Shown piece after piece: positions 31,837 to 43,260 of a stretch of DNA of 64,000 nucleotides. The translations under genes were made by a program, and so were the position numbers. Every line of letters starts with the position of its first letter. Position 1 is the stretch's first letter. Origin of the DNA: Pythium myriotylum (Eukaryota > Oomycota > Peronosporomycetes > Pythiales > Pythiaceae); contig JALJCQ010000008.1 of NCBI GenBank assembly GCA_023091665.1, positions 558,001-622,000 on the forward strand, given 5' to 3'. A model generated the notes under the pieces. It did no database searches. It worked only from the letters and a program-made list of their open reading frames with translations, and had not been told where the DNA came from.

Positions 31837-33318
31837 CTAGATGGCGATCACTGTAGTCTTGGAATCGGGTTTAACGAGCACGAGAGACGGCGGTCGGCTT
31901 CCTGGGGATTTTCGAGATGAATCGTCAAAGTCCTGCGGCGTCGAGTGGAGCGGTGACCTCCGGTCGGACGCCTCTTTCTGCGGGAGTCCACTCTCGACAT
32001 CGGCTATCGTCAACTTTGCTCGATACACGGCGACAAACCATCCATACCACGCGAGACTGGCCATGCTGATAGCGCTGAGCGCGATGTTGATCCAGAAGAC
32101 GGGCGTCATGGACGGTATTGCGGCTGGCACCAGTGGCAGCACGATTCGTGAGATGGAGGCAGCCGACCCCAGCAGCCCCATGAGTGTTCCCTGTGGCCGC
32201 CCGCCGAGTAGCTTGGAGAAGGCTGCGAGCACGACTGCTGTCGTGATGGGACAGCCGATGCTCCACACCAAGAGCTGTGCGCAAACAAGCCGTGGGGATG
32301 AAAGCGAATTCGGTGCGATGGCGAGAAGCAGATTCCCGAGCGTGAGCATGAAGAAGCCTGCGTGGACCCAGTTGACATCCGAGAGCTTGTTACGAAATCG
32401 CTCGATCGAAAAATATGTCACCAGTCCCAGCAAACCGAGATAGAACTGGAAGTTCGAGGCTGCAATGACGGCGTCGACGCTATCGGGGTCGCTCCCGGTC
32501 ACTTTTAAAAACAGCGGACTATTGATTGTCTCGAATACGGACAGTACTCCTCGCGCGTTGAAATTGAGCACGATGAAGACGCCTGCGCCGATCTTGACGA
32601 CGCACTCAGGCAAGTCTGTTGGATCATCGAACGGGTGGCAAGCGGCCGAGTCGCGTGGCGTCTCCGGTGGGCCGTCATCAATAGATATACTCTCGTCAAA
32701 TGTAGTAACCATCGATACGATTGTCAGCACATTGAAAACAATGAGGATCACCGCCGGAGTTGTAAACTTGTTCAAGTGGATACCGAGGAACTGCGTGTCC
32801 ACGTTTGCAACCAGCGAACCCAGACCCGGGGTCAGTGCGTACCCCAAGAACACCACGGCCGCCAAGATCGTCAGATATTTCAATCGCTGGTTGACTGTCG
32901 TCATCGCCGCCACGTTCGCGCGGCACACACTGCGATTGCCGGCGCCGAAGCCGACCAGGAAGCGACTGATCGCTAGCACTGTGAGACTGTTGGCGACGTG
33001 TTCATCGGCGAGCAGGTAGATTACGTTTCCGAGAAGACAAATTGCGGACGAGACGATGTAGACGAGTTTGAAGGAGTAGTGGTCGCACATCCAGCCGAAG
33101 ACTGTGGACGAGATAAGTCTTCCGACGGAGAAGAGTGATGCGAGCATGCCCATAGATGCCAGGTCGCCGCCAAGCGAGACGTTGTAAAGGTAAAGCGTCG
33201 AGAGCACGACGCCGCGCGCGGACTCTGCCGAGAACTCGACGTAGTTGATGAGCACCATGTTGACGAACCAGCGCACGGTGCGGCGGTCATGGCGACGCAC
33301 TGAGTCGAAGAGCTTCAT
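31837..33318 (-). CDS. Major facilitator superfamily transporter, MFSD8/CLN7-like (copy A)
   Basis: The frame gives 493 aa from the first in-frame ATG at 33318, with about 12 hydrophobic segments. Similarity to the paralogue at 53912 begins slightly upstream of this ATG (LAHEQIQITPL), but a stop lies further up. The true start may therefore be in an unseen upstream exon, or the 5' end may be lost. The MFS loop motif after helix 2 is FGWMCDHYSFK, and helix 4-5 carries FLVGFGAGNRSVCRANVAAM. The latter pattern resembles MFSD8/CLN7 vacuolar or lysosomal transporters; the substrate is unknown. A central cytosolic loop is acidic and variable between paralogues. Bases 32831-32988 are identical to 54356-54513 in the paralogue, a sign of gene conversion. 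Confidence 0.85.
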   Translation of the reverse strand: MKLFDSVRRHDRRTVRWFVNMVLINYVEFSAESARGVVLSTLYLYNVSLGGDLASMGMLASLFSVGRLISSTVFGWMCDHYSFKLVYIVSSAICLLGNVIYLLADEHVANSLTVLAISRFLVGFGAGNRSVCRANVAAMTTVNQRLKYLTILAAVVFLGYALTPGLGSLVANVDTQFLGIHLNKFTTPAVILIVFNVLTIVSMVTTFDESISIDDGPPETPRDSAACHPFDDPTDLPECVVKIGAGVFIVLNFNARGVLSVFETINSPLFLKVTGSDPDSVDAVIAASNFQFYLGLLGLVTYFSIERFRNKLSDVNWVHAGFFMLTLGNLLLAIAPNSLSSPRLVCAQLLVWSIGCPITTAVVLAAFSKLLGGRPQGTLMGLLGSAASISRIVLPLVPAAIPSMTPVFWINIALSAISMASLAWYGWFVAVYRAKLTIADVESGLPQKEASDRRSPLHSTPQDFDDSSRKSPGSRPPSLVLVKPDSKTTVIAI

Positions 33319-33547
33319 CGGCAGCGGTGTGATCTGGATCTGCTCGTGCGCAAGGCGAGCGAGTGGAGTACGAGAGGAGCCAAGCCCCGAGTGAACCCAA
33401 GAAGCCAACCCAATGTGTCATTGGCAGATGGCTGGTGATACGAGTGTCACAGTCCAGCGCGAAGGTTCGAAAATACGACTCTCCATGTCTAAAAACAGTG
33501 GGCGGTGAGCCAGGGGGGAGGCCATTTCTGGAAGGGTTAACTTTAAA

Positions 33548-36012
33548 ACGGGCCACAATTAGGCCCTGACCACAATTTGGGCCACACTAAAAATAGAGCC
33601 AATTATAAGTGTTATGGCTCACGCCAACCTTGTATCCCTCAAGTGCGGGCCCACACACGCATATCTCTTGCCATCGCGGCGGCGATGCGAAGTTGCGTAA
33701 TCACTACGGCCTCCATATACCACAAGTACAAGCATTTGCATGTCCTCGACATTGAGCCTTAGCTTGTAGTCGACCATCCTTGGGATCCAATTTAAGATTC
33801 TGCACGCTATTCTGGATGCCATCTTGCTTGCGAACACCTCGGGGAGAGATTCTGGTGTATTGTTCATAGTGCGCTCATCGCACAGGATCTTGGCCGATCT
33901 CAGAAACACGGTACTATTCGAAGAAACATAACCACTTGGCTCAACACCGCGCAAGCTCCAGTGGTGAGCGGACGGCGGCTTTCAATTTCCGAAAGTCCGA
34001 GATGATTTCCTCCTCCTTGGTGCCACCGCACTGCAAAGGTGATCCTCCGCGACGAGCGAAGTGGCGGCGGCCGTCGATCGCATCCTTCCGGTCACCATGC
34101 TCAGCGGTCCGAAGGCACGCATCTCTCCAGCGGCTAGGCTTCGCCGCCACGGTTGGCGGTATCTATAGCCACCTCGGGGTTCTCTGTCCTCCGAGACTTC
34201 TACGAGCTCCTGAAGAAGACCAAACCGTCGAGGTGTTAGTCGCTAAGGCGGGGAAAGCGCTACTCGCAGTGGGCGCGTGGTCCGACGGATGGTATGGACG
34301 TGATTACATCTCCATCCTTCTACAACTCATGGGCATCCGGGACATGTAGCGGGGGTGTGCTGGCAAGCGCAACTTCACCGCTCTCGCGGTCTATCCGATC
34401 CTCGGCGCCGATTTGCTACTCAACAGATCTGGGCACGCCTTCAGCGCTGGGATTTGCCTGTCCTCAACCTCGATTTCAGGACTGTTCGGTAACGCATCCA
34501 ACTGCGCTGGTTACGCCAACGACTATCTTCTTCCGGCATAAAGCGGCCGTTTACCCCGACCCATGAGATCGCGACTTCCGAATCCACGGCCTCCAAGATC
34601 CTTCTCGACCTTGCGCAAGAGCTACCCGAGCCCTTGTAGGGACCACTCCCCGGACTATTCCCCTCCTCGAGCCCGGTGGGTGCGGTATGGCCATTGTACG
34701 TGCTCATCGTGCCTATGGCACGGCCACCCTGCTCTGGAGCGCGGCGGTTTGTCGCTACACCCCAAGTACCAGGGTTTCCTCCTCGCCAGCCTCTCAGCTG
34801 GTCGATCCTTTCAACTCCCCTATGATTAAGGTCATCGGCACCAACGCGCTGCTGCTCCGCCAGCTTCGCGAACATCGGCCACCGTCATGGTGCATGTACC
34901 GACGACAATCACGAATAGCGCTTGTCCCAAGTAGAGGTTGACTTATAGCGCTGCTGAGTTTCTCCCCGTGCATGGCCCGCATCCTCCTCTCATCGACGGG
35001 GGACCTTTCAACAACGGCGGATTTCAACAAATGCTTCATGGCGACCAACACAATGCTTGACATCGAATAGTGCGGGCAATCGCAAGTTTGCTATCGAGCG
35101 AAAATAAGCGACTATCCCCTGCCGGGCAAGATCGCCCGAGAATCCCGCACACTGTGCGACTCGGAGTCTACCAACATGCTCGAGTTCTAGCAGGCCCTCT
35201 CCGGATCAGCCTTTGGGCCCGGCATACCCGAGCCCACAATACAATGGCCGACTCGTCACCCACCCTGCAAACGCGCGCCAGCCTTCATGTCGACCACAGC
35301 ACTACCGGCACTGGACACCACGATCTCTAGCACATGTTCCTCAATCACCTACGTCCGTGGTGACCTTCTCGGCCTCGTCAGCCTCAGTAGGCCGTCCTTC
35401 TGTTGTTCCCTCAAGCTATTCGGATTCGCCCGTTGAACTCAATAGACTTCATTTGCATCATCATCATCACCGTGTCGACGGTGTTTGTCTCGACAATCGG
35501 CAAGCTATCGGTGCAGTATGCTCAGCGTCTCGGCGATGTCCGCAGTAAGCGTTCAAAGGAGAAGGTTAGGGATACGATCGTTTTTCGCCTCTCCAAAGCT
35601 GTTGAGTTCGGCGACGAGCCTTTCGAAGACTACGAAGATGACACATCGGACTGCGAGGAGTCTGAGGATAGCGAGTCAGACGGCAGGCCAAGGATGGAAG
35701 ATGGTAGTTTGGGTGGAGCCGCGGTGGACTATATCCATAGACTTTTCTGACGAGAGCGCAGAGTACGCCTTCGACAGCGAGGTGTCGATCTGAAGAACCA
35801 CAGGCACAGACCTGGTCGTCGGAGGCACACACACGCTCGTACTGAGCACACACGAGTGCGTGTGTGTATCCATGCGGATGATTTCGTGCACCTCAATGTC
35901 ATCGCAAGTACTCATGTTTCCACACGCACATTCGCACCATATGGTTTGTGGTCCAAAACATGGCCCAAAAAACTATGGTCCAAAATGTGGTCAGGGCCCA
36001 ATTGTGGCCCGT
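33548..36012. mobile_element. Degenerate DNA transposon with ~40-bp terminal inverted repeats (possibly hAT-like)
   Basis: The ends are inverted copies of each other. Left begins ACGGGCCACAATTAGGCCCT and right, reversed, ACGGGCCACAATTGGGCCCT; similarity runs on for about 40 bp through GACCACA. Both ends are flanked by TTTAAA (33542-33547 and 36013-36018), which can also be read as a TTAA duplication. Inside, coding relics are broken. A plus-strand piece near 34255-34340 reads GAWSDGWYGRDYISILL, recalling the SDGW block of hAT transposases. A piece near 35490-35600 (KRSKEKVRDTIVFRLSKA) is followed by an acidic tail. No intact transposase remains. The superfamily is uncertain because hAT elements should have 8-bp duplications. 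Confidence 0.65.
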
Positions 36013-36018
36013 TTTAAA

Positions 36019-36331
36019 TTCTTCCTTCTGGAAGATGCTTGGTCTCCGTTCCGAAATCTTGTGAATGAGCTCTCATTGCTCCGATGGGAGAGAGTGCCTC
36101 GAGACCGACTTGGAGATATTTCACATTCCAAGAGGCTGTTTGCGTTAATAAAGCAGCGAGGTGCGTGTATTCAGCATTAGGGCTGTGAGCTACAAGGACC
36201 AAGACTCTCGCGCTATTTCTGCGAAAACACTAGGACGACGGTAGAATACTATCTCGTCTGTTTATGAAACATTGTGTGTATCAAATTGGCCAGTTTATTC
36301 GTTGGGTTCAGCGCTAGATTCAGGGTAGCAG
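36019..36331. other. Short spacer between the TIR element and the Crinkler relic
   Basis: About 310 bases with no supported gene. Confidence 0.4.
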
Positions 36332-37404
36332 CTACATTGTGCGCTGATACGAAGCAATAAACTGTTCAATCAATTCCAAGCTCTTAATTGTCTCTCGAAT
36401 TGGTTAGGGTCGAAGCAACTCACCATCGTCAAAAATTCCTCTAGTTTTGGAGCATCATGCAATGTGAATGTCTCGCAGATAGTGGATTCCCAGCCCACCA
36501 CCACAAACGCGCGATTGAAATTAGCGAGGTTCGGATTCCTATTCATCGCTTCGTTCAACTCGCGTAGTCGATGCGGCTTGAATGTTTTCTCGCTTCGAAT
36601 GGTCGCCTGGAGAAAAGCCACGATAACCTCTGGGTGATTGCTTCCACTCCGAAACGCTTCACACATCACCACTGCATCGATGAAAGGGAAGAGTGGATAA
36701 TTGGGATACCAATAAGTGTACTCAGAGAGATTAGCCACGCAAATGTGGCACTCATCTTCGCTCTCGCCGCAGCATTCAACGTGTGGAACACATATCTCGA
36801 TTCTTTCATAGTAAGATCCCTCGTTCATCTTCAACACAACAGGAGACTTCTTTGCATACGCTTCATGGACGGCATGGTGCAATAACAGCTCATATGCGGT
36901 ACCGAAGAAGCCAGCACCAATAGATTTTGCATACTTGAACAATTCCAGCTGTTTCTCCATGCCGACATGTCGTCCCAACAACTTCAATGCAAATCCAGAA
37001 TCGACCAAGACCTTCCAGTATCTCGACTTAATGTAGTGATCTTCGTTCTGTGGATCGGTGATGTAATGGCGCCTAACTTGATCCACTTGATCATTGCTCC
37101 GCTCACCTCCATACGAATAAACCAGATCGTATGCCTGCGCTTTGCCACAGTCTTCTTCAACTTGTTCCTTGAGAGCTTCGCGTGTCTTGCAGAACTCGCG
37201 CAGGCTGCCACCAGAGTAGAAGTACTGCTCTTTGACAAGCTTGGGCCACGTCGAATCCTCCAAATTCTTGGTCTTGCGAAATCCAGCTGAGATCACCCAA
37301 TCGGTCTAACGTGCATACTTTCCTAGATCGTCACGCCGCCACGCCGGTAAAACCACTACATGTGACGGGTCATCTTGCTTCGCGTCATACTGACACGATG
37401 TAGC
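36332..37404 (-). pseudogene. 3' half of a Crinkler-type effector pseudogene
   Basis: This is the C-terminal part of the gene whose 5' half lies at 46951-47776. The main frame (37296-36370) reads KLVKEQYFYSGGSLREFC, a signature of the NTPase region of Crinkler proteins, followed by a long region without transmembrane segments. Just upstream, in the same orientation, lies DAKQDDPSHVVVLPAWRRDD, also typical. Lesions are a TAG at 37306-37308 in KYAR*TDW and a frameshift near 36395. After the frameshift the conserved end (TIKSLELIEQFIASYQ) runs in another frame to a stop at 36332. Crinklers are modular oomycete effectors of the Ubl/NTPase/nuclease class, acting in host nuclei when active. This copy cannot make such a protein. 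Confidence 0.8.
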
Positions 37405-37420
37405 AAGAAGATGATATGGA
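37405..37420. repeat. Target-site duplication, left copy
   Basis: AAGAAGATGATATGGA, identical to 46935-46950, flanks the LINE. The outermost A could also belong to the poly-A tail, so the duplication is 15 or 16 bp. Confidence 0.9.
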
Positions 37421-37639
37421 GACTCAGAAATTTGCTCCGCACCACGCAAGCAAATTTTCAACCAATCGACGGAGACCCGAACAGGCACCAGTGATTGCGA
37501 GAGGATTGAGTCAACCTCTCGACAGCGACCAAGGTCACACAAGCCCCCTGCGAAGTGTGACAAACCCAGTCGGCCAACAGACGTCAGTCGTCGGAATCGA
37601 ATCAAGGTTTCTAAAGTCAGGTTCTCCGATCACGGGAAC

Positions 37640-39724
37640 TTGGCGACGCTGACGACGCGGCCGATGGACGATGAACTCGTGTCGGAGACGCTCTCTGCGC
37701 TGCTCAATCTCACCCCAACGGAGAACAGCGGCGCAGAGAGGGTCACCGCCGCAACCGCCATATCTCACTTGCTATCCACGCGCTCTGTCAGTGAGCGTAG
37801 GGCACGGCTCATCGTGGGAGAAGGGAAATGTGATGATGACTTTCTCTTTGAGTATATAGCCACTTTGAGGCAGTATCTCCGGTACCACCCATCGCGGATT
37901 CTGGCGACTGTGAAAGATGTGGCTCTAGCTGGTCGACGCTCTAACTGGGACTTCGAACGAGTGCTGCGAATCCGAGCTACGTCTGCAAAAACTCCACGCG
38001 ATCCGCCCACAAATGGGTGGCAAACAGGGACAGCCACAGCTCCCTTCCTGCCGAGACCGCCAGCGATCCCAGCTTTCAGATTCGACCCAGCCGTCTATTC
38101 ACCCGAGGAGAGCGAGCGGTTCAAAGCGGTTTGCGAACAAGAACATGCTTTCGCGACGACAACGCGTACACCAAGTGATGACGAGTGGAGAGTGATCATG
38201 GGGCTCATGGCAGGGACGATCATAGCAGGAGCAATGCCACAATTCCTCAAGCGATGTTGTACCATTTCGCAAATGGTCTGGATCCACGATCAGATCGTCA
38301 AGAAGGCGGAAGGTGAATTGTGGGCGCCACTCCCGCGCGGTTCTAAGGTCTACAATTTTAACCAGACTACCAGACGACTCGTAGAGGAACTACGGCAAGG
38401 AGCTGCCCACCAACGCTGGACGGATCCACAATTCGAACGCATGCTTACGCTGGTGAAGACAGTCGTTTATAACCCAGACTTACATGCGCTGCATTTTTTC
38501 TTCTTCACAAAGTATGATCCGATTCAGTTTGAAGGAATGGAAATCCCTTTCCGTTCATCGCGTTTGACCCTACGAAATCCAGACACGAAGCTCAGACGTA
38601 GCGAAAATAATCGGACTACCCACTGATGAAGACGATGGACTCGAGAACGACCGCTACCAAGCTCATTATAAGTTCCGGCTAGTCAACGTGCCACGAACGT
38701 TCGACCTCATGGCCGTCATCGCACACCTGCAAGAGAGAACCGGAAATAGCCTTAAATCAGCAGTGCCTTTGGATACGTATGGCCCGTATGCGGAAGGATC
38801 GGTGATGTGGGACGTTTATGCGAAAACAGCCAAATGTCCAAATGAACTAGTTGATATACATCGCATTAACTGGGACGGACATGTCATCATGGTGCAACAT
38901 CGACCGGGCGAAGGATTGCAGCCCTGTATGCAATGTGCTCGTGTGGGGCACAAGACAACAGCCTGTCCAACTCCTAAGGAGGAATGGGATGCCACCACGA
39001 TCACTGTATCTGCTACACAGATCACGACACACGACCTGGATGGAAAAACCTCGATGATGTGAAGCACATTTTCACAACTTTGCGGGGCGCGAACGGAGGA
39101 GTTACCACGAACACCCGGGAGCGGCGAGGAGATTTGCCTGCAAACGATGGTGACGTGCAGACGAACGGAGCAGATACCGTCAACGTGCAACGCACGAAAG
39201 AAACCGAGGAGCGACCCGAGGAGGCCAAAACATCGAAAACACAGACGGACCAGGCTGAGGGAGAGCACGACGCAAGCGCGCCACTGCGGACGAAGGACAA
39301 CAACGTCTTCATGCCAGTCGTGTCCAAAAGGCAGCGCAGGAAGAAAAAGCACAGCAACGCGGGGGTACAAGGCGCCACCACTACCAGTACACACAAACAT
39401 CAACATTCCGCGCAAGATACCAAACTGGAGACGTCATCCAACCGATATATCGATCTTACCAAAGACGACGGCTCAGAAGACGAATCGGATAGCGATGATT
39501 CCCCAGAGGCAGAGGAGGCCGGCCAATCCCAACCGAACACAGAGGAGGCGACAGCAACAACACCGACAGAGACGATGACAGACCACGAGGTGTTAGATGC
39601 TGCGATCAATCAAGCAAAAATGGAGCGCGCCAGAGAGACGCTGCGGGTACAAGTACAAACCCGCACTGAACCAGTTGATCTAGCGGGCATCACCGCAGCT
39701 ATAGATCGGGCCGCCCGCATCTGA
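37640..39724 (+). pseudogene. LINE ORF1-like protein with a CCHC zinc knuckle, broken
   Basis: A first frame (37640-38626) of about 328 aa has no motif that I know. The reading then passes to another frame near 38590 (VAKIIGLPTDEDDGLEND...) and continues through CMQCARVGHKTTAC (38935-38976), a CX2CX4HX4C retroviral-type nucleic-acid-binding knuckle. A second shift near 39040, at a run of A, leads to a low-complexity acidic/Thr-rich tail ending at 39724. Two frameshifts separate what was one ORF1. Confidence 0.75.
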
Positions 39725-39725
39725 C

Positions 39726-41470
39726 AAGCAAGGCTTCGGATGCTTGGGTGTTGGAAGCGATCGGAGGGAGGCTCACGGACACGCCGGCAACCGGAAATTG
39801 CCAATATTACGCCGTGATCGAGAGTCTGATGCATCGAGAGATCAAATCTATAAACGACGCGGCGTACGTGGAGGGACTCACGTCTATCTTGAAATATGGA
39901 ATGTATCTGGCGCACTTGACTGCATCCCCGGAGGACCGCGAAGACACCAACGTGTGGTCAATTATCGATACACCGGAGGGGACTCCGACGGATCTGTCAG
40001 AGCTAGAGCAACTGACCAGAGTTCAACAATTCTACCGCGAAGTGGCAATGAGTCCATCAGCTCTAAATGTCTCTTTACCAACTCAGTGGTGGGGAAGGCT
40101 CGATACGATGCGCATGGTGGTGAAATTCACACGACGACCGATCTTTCTGATCACAAATTCGTCAGACCCGACTAACTGTTATCTCAATGTCATCCGCATC
40201 CAGAACACCAAGATGGGGGGGGGGAGCATGCGGCAATACTGCAACAAAAACCTGCGCCAGTACCGAAACTGCCCCGATCGTACTTCATTACAGCGGAAAT
40301 CATTACTCGAGCGTCCTCTTCGGACGAGCAGCGGCACCAACCACAGCCACAGCACCAAAGAAACTCAAGACTGTGAAATTGCAAGACTTCTGGAACAAGA
40401 CGACGGGATCAACACAGCGACTGAACGCCAAACCAAACTACACAGAGGAGAAATCCGGACGGGCAGAAACGTTGGCATCATCGGTACGACTCACAGACAC
40501 GGATCTGCTAGACTTTCTGACAGAAGCGAGTTGGACGACCCCAGAAAAAGTAGAGATCATGAAAGTCTTACTCTCCGGTGACACCAACTACAAAGAACAA
40601 TTGGCTTCAGCATCGCCAAGAGGAAGGAGCAGCACAGACGACGACCAGGGGGAGGCGACAAGTGATGATGAGGAACGTAACACCAGCGGTTCGGTGTACA
40701 CGCCGCCCAGCGGCGAGGACGAAAGCTCAGGTGCCACGCCACCCTATCAGGCACGCAGCATAGTCTCCCAAGGTGATGCCGAGTATCGTACGTGGGCAGA
40801 AGACCTATGGCGGACAGTGCAAGAGGAATGGCTAGCCCAGTACAATGAGCCACTGCCAGCGTTAACGCAGGGCAAGGAGCTCATGAAGATTGCCAGAAAG
40901 ACACCGGAACGGCTCTGTGAGGCTGGGAGGTGGTCCCAAAATCCCTTAGTCCTGTTGGAGCATCTACAGATACAACAGATTAAAGATTGGATGGAACCAT
41001 ACTGGATTCAACACTGTCTCCGATGTCTCGACGAAGCAACGGAATTGGTAATGGATTCCACGATACGACCAGCGCTCGATGATTGGGTGGCGAGCATACG
41101 AGCGGCGCCCAGTTCCCGCGTGGCAAAGGAATTGCTTCACAACGCGTCGGCTTGGAAAATGCTGGAAGAGTACGCTCCGGGCACGACAGGAGGACCTACA
41201 GCCGACCCAATCTTCACGCTCAAGTACAAACAACTCAATGCTTTCAATCTAGTCCTCGACCAACTCTTTCCTGATCTAGCGTGGAGGATCCTCCGCGCGG
41301 CGAAATGGGAGGGAGAGCTAGAGGGAGTAACATTAGTGACAGCATATGCCCAAAACGAGGGATTCCGAGCCACGATGTCAACGGCCATCAAGGCCAAGTC
41401 ATGGAACCCCATTGAGACTTACATACATGAGTTACAGGAGGCCACGGCCGAGATACCGACCAGATACTAA
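39726..41470 (+). pseudogene. LINE OTU-like cysteine protease domain and following region, frameshifted
   Basis: An OTU-type catalytic Cys box is present as TPATGNCQYYAVIESL, with the Cys codon at 39799-39801. About 165 residues later comes the matching His box PIVLHYSGNHYSSVLF, with the His codon at 40301-40303. The two boxes are in different frames; the shift falls at a run of ten G (40215-40224), a likely slippage site. Downstream, the frame to 41470 encodes about 370 residues, acidic then helical, with no recognised domain. Another frameshift follows near 41450 before the endonuclease. OTU proteases cleave ubiquitin or related bonds; inside a retroelement the domain might process a polyprotein or remove host ubiquitin. 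Confidence 0.75.
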
Positions 41471-41604
41471 GGGCATCCCAAAAGCATCGCGACAGGACGA
41501 TTCGCACGACGACCCGCCGCGCGAAGTCAATTATGCATCGTGGATCCATGGCTTCTTCGACCGAGCTCAACGGCGCGCGTTACCAAAAACGGCCCGCTAC
41601 CCGG

Positions 41605-42944
41605 TCGATGCAACGGTGGGGATTCTTACACAAAATGTGAGGGGGTTCAAAGGGCAGCACGACAATCAAGAACTATGGATGAATGGGTGGAAGCAGAAAA
41701 TGAACGGGAAGAAGATAGTCTGCATTGCAGTCTAAGAGTTGCATGTGGCGTCCAATAGAGAAGCAGCTCAATTGGAAGAGAAATGGTGTCGGATGTGGGG
41801 GATCAAGCCTGACCCCCTTCAGCGCCTGACTTTCTGCACTGTCACGCCGGAGAAGGCACGAGGAGTCGGATTCTTGCTCCATCCATCGTTACGGACGGAC
41901 GGTTTTAAAGCTTCCGAGGATCACGTGCAGGATGGGCGGCTATTGGTTATCACATCAGCGACAACGAGATACATCAATGTGTACGCGCCAAATTCGGCGA
42001 CGAAGAGAGAACGATTCTTCGACGGGATCTCGGAACGTTTGCAGAAGGAGGACAAGGTCACCTATTGTGTGGGGGATTTTAATTGTGTTATGGATGCAGC
42101 GCAGGACAGAGTGCGTCAGGGGAAGTGGGGGATAACCAGATGCGAGAGTCCAGCATTGGGGAGATTTATTCACGACTGGACACTCGTGGACGCGGTAGAT
42201 CAACATCGGGAAAAGACGGCCCCGATCGACCACCTCACCTATTGGCAAGGCACGACAGGGGCACGATTGGATCGAATATATGTCTCCGCGAAACACAAAG
42301 CTTGGGTAATTGACGTCGAAGTGGTCACTCCAGCAGCACATTCCGATCATTCTGGAGTGATTGCATGGGTCAGAAATCCGCTAACACGATCAATCAAACG
42401 AGGGCTCCAGCCAACACCATACCCGATCCGCGGCCGCGATCCGGATATTATCGAACGGAATATCGGAGTCGGGGTCTGCCGTATTTTGGAAAGAGCCCAG
42501 GCTGACCACCTCGGCATGGACGAGGCAGTGCAACTCTTTGTTCAAAGTCTCCGACAGGTGCAGAAAGATGAACGCAGACGCGCAAAACGGCAACAACGAC
42601 GGCGCGACCAACGGGCACGTCGCCAGATCCAAACCCTCGCAGATCTAATCGACTATATCCAGGGGAGAGTCCAGCGGCAACGGCGGCAGAGTCATCATAC
42701 CACGATTCTCCATCGGAGCGGTAACTCAGCACATCTATTCAAACGGCTTGTCCGCATGGATCAACGACGGTTGATTCCACAGATCCAACGGCAGACAGTG
42801 ACCGAGGAGACGGACGATAGGCCGGTGGCCGACGTGCTGGCGGCGGAACTACACCACATCTTCGGAACGCGACACGCTACGGTGCCCACAGAAGAAATGC
42901 GCGATGTGTGCAACCAGTTATACAACATCCCTGAGGAACATCAA
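41605..42944 (+). pseudogene. LINE apurinic-type endonuclease domain with a nonsense codon
   Basis: The domain starts with VGILTQNVRGFKG (the N-box) and continues after the stop with GVGFLLHPSL and YINVYAPNSATKRERFF. It then shows VGDFNCVMDAAQDR and ends with TGARLDRIY and the terminal SDHSGVIAWV. The conserved Glu box reads V-stop-ELH: the stop at 41733-41735 is TAA, probably from CAA, next to the catalytic Glu. After the endonuclease a basic region rich in Arg and Gln leads to the MITE junction at 42945. Confidence 0.85.
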
Positions 42945-42948
42945 TTAA

Positions 42949-43260
42949 CCCTTTCGCGAACGACCGTACAAATTTTGCCCGTTTCATAGTTGTTTACAAA
43001 ACCAGGTGAGAAAGCACCTCTCGAACGAGCATTTTTTGTACGATTGGCATTTTAGGGTAGTATTTCTATTCAATAAATGCATTGTATTTCGCCAATTTTG
43101 TGATATATCTCGCCAAAAGTGGGTGAGTTGTGTGTTATGGAAAGTGCGTAATCAGATCAGCGGGAAGGTCAAACGGGCATTTTTTGTACGATTGGCATTC
43201 ACTACACTTGAAATTTGTATTGATACAGTTTCTATTGTTCAGCTCGCGTTCGCGAAAGGG
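42949..43260. mobile_element. piggyBac-like MITE, 312 bp, inserted in the LINE
   Basis: The element has perfect 14-bp terminal inverted repeats (CCCTTTCGCGAACG at the left, its reverse complement at the right) and is flanked by TTAA at 42945-42948 and 43261-43264. CCCT ends with TTAA duplication are the hallmark of piggyBac-type elements. It codes for nothing but holds two exact 23-bp direct repeats beginning GCATTTTTTGTACGATTGGC at 43029 and 43177. Removing it with one TTAA brings the endonuclease region and the RT region back into one reading frame. Confidence 0.88.
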
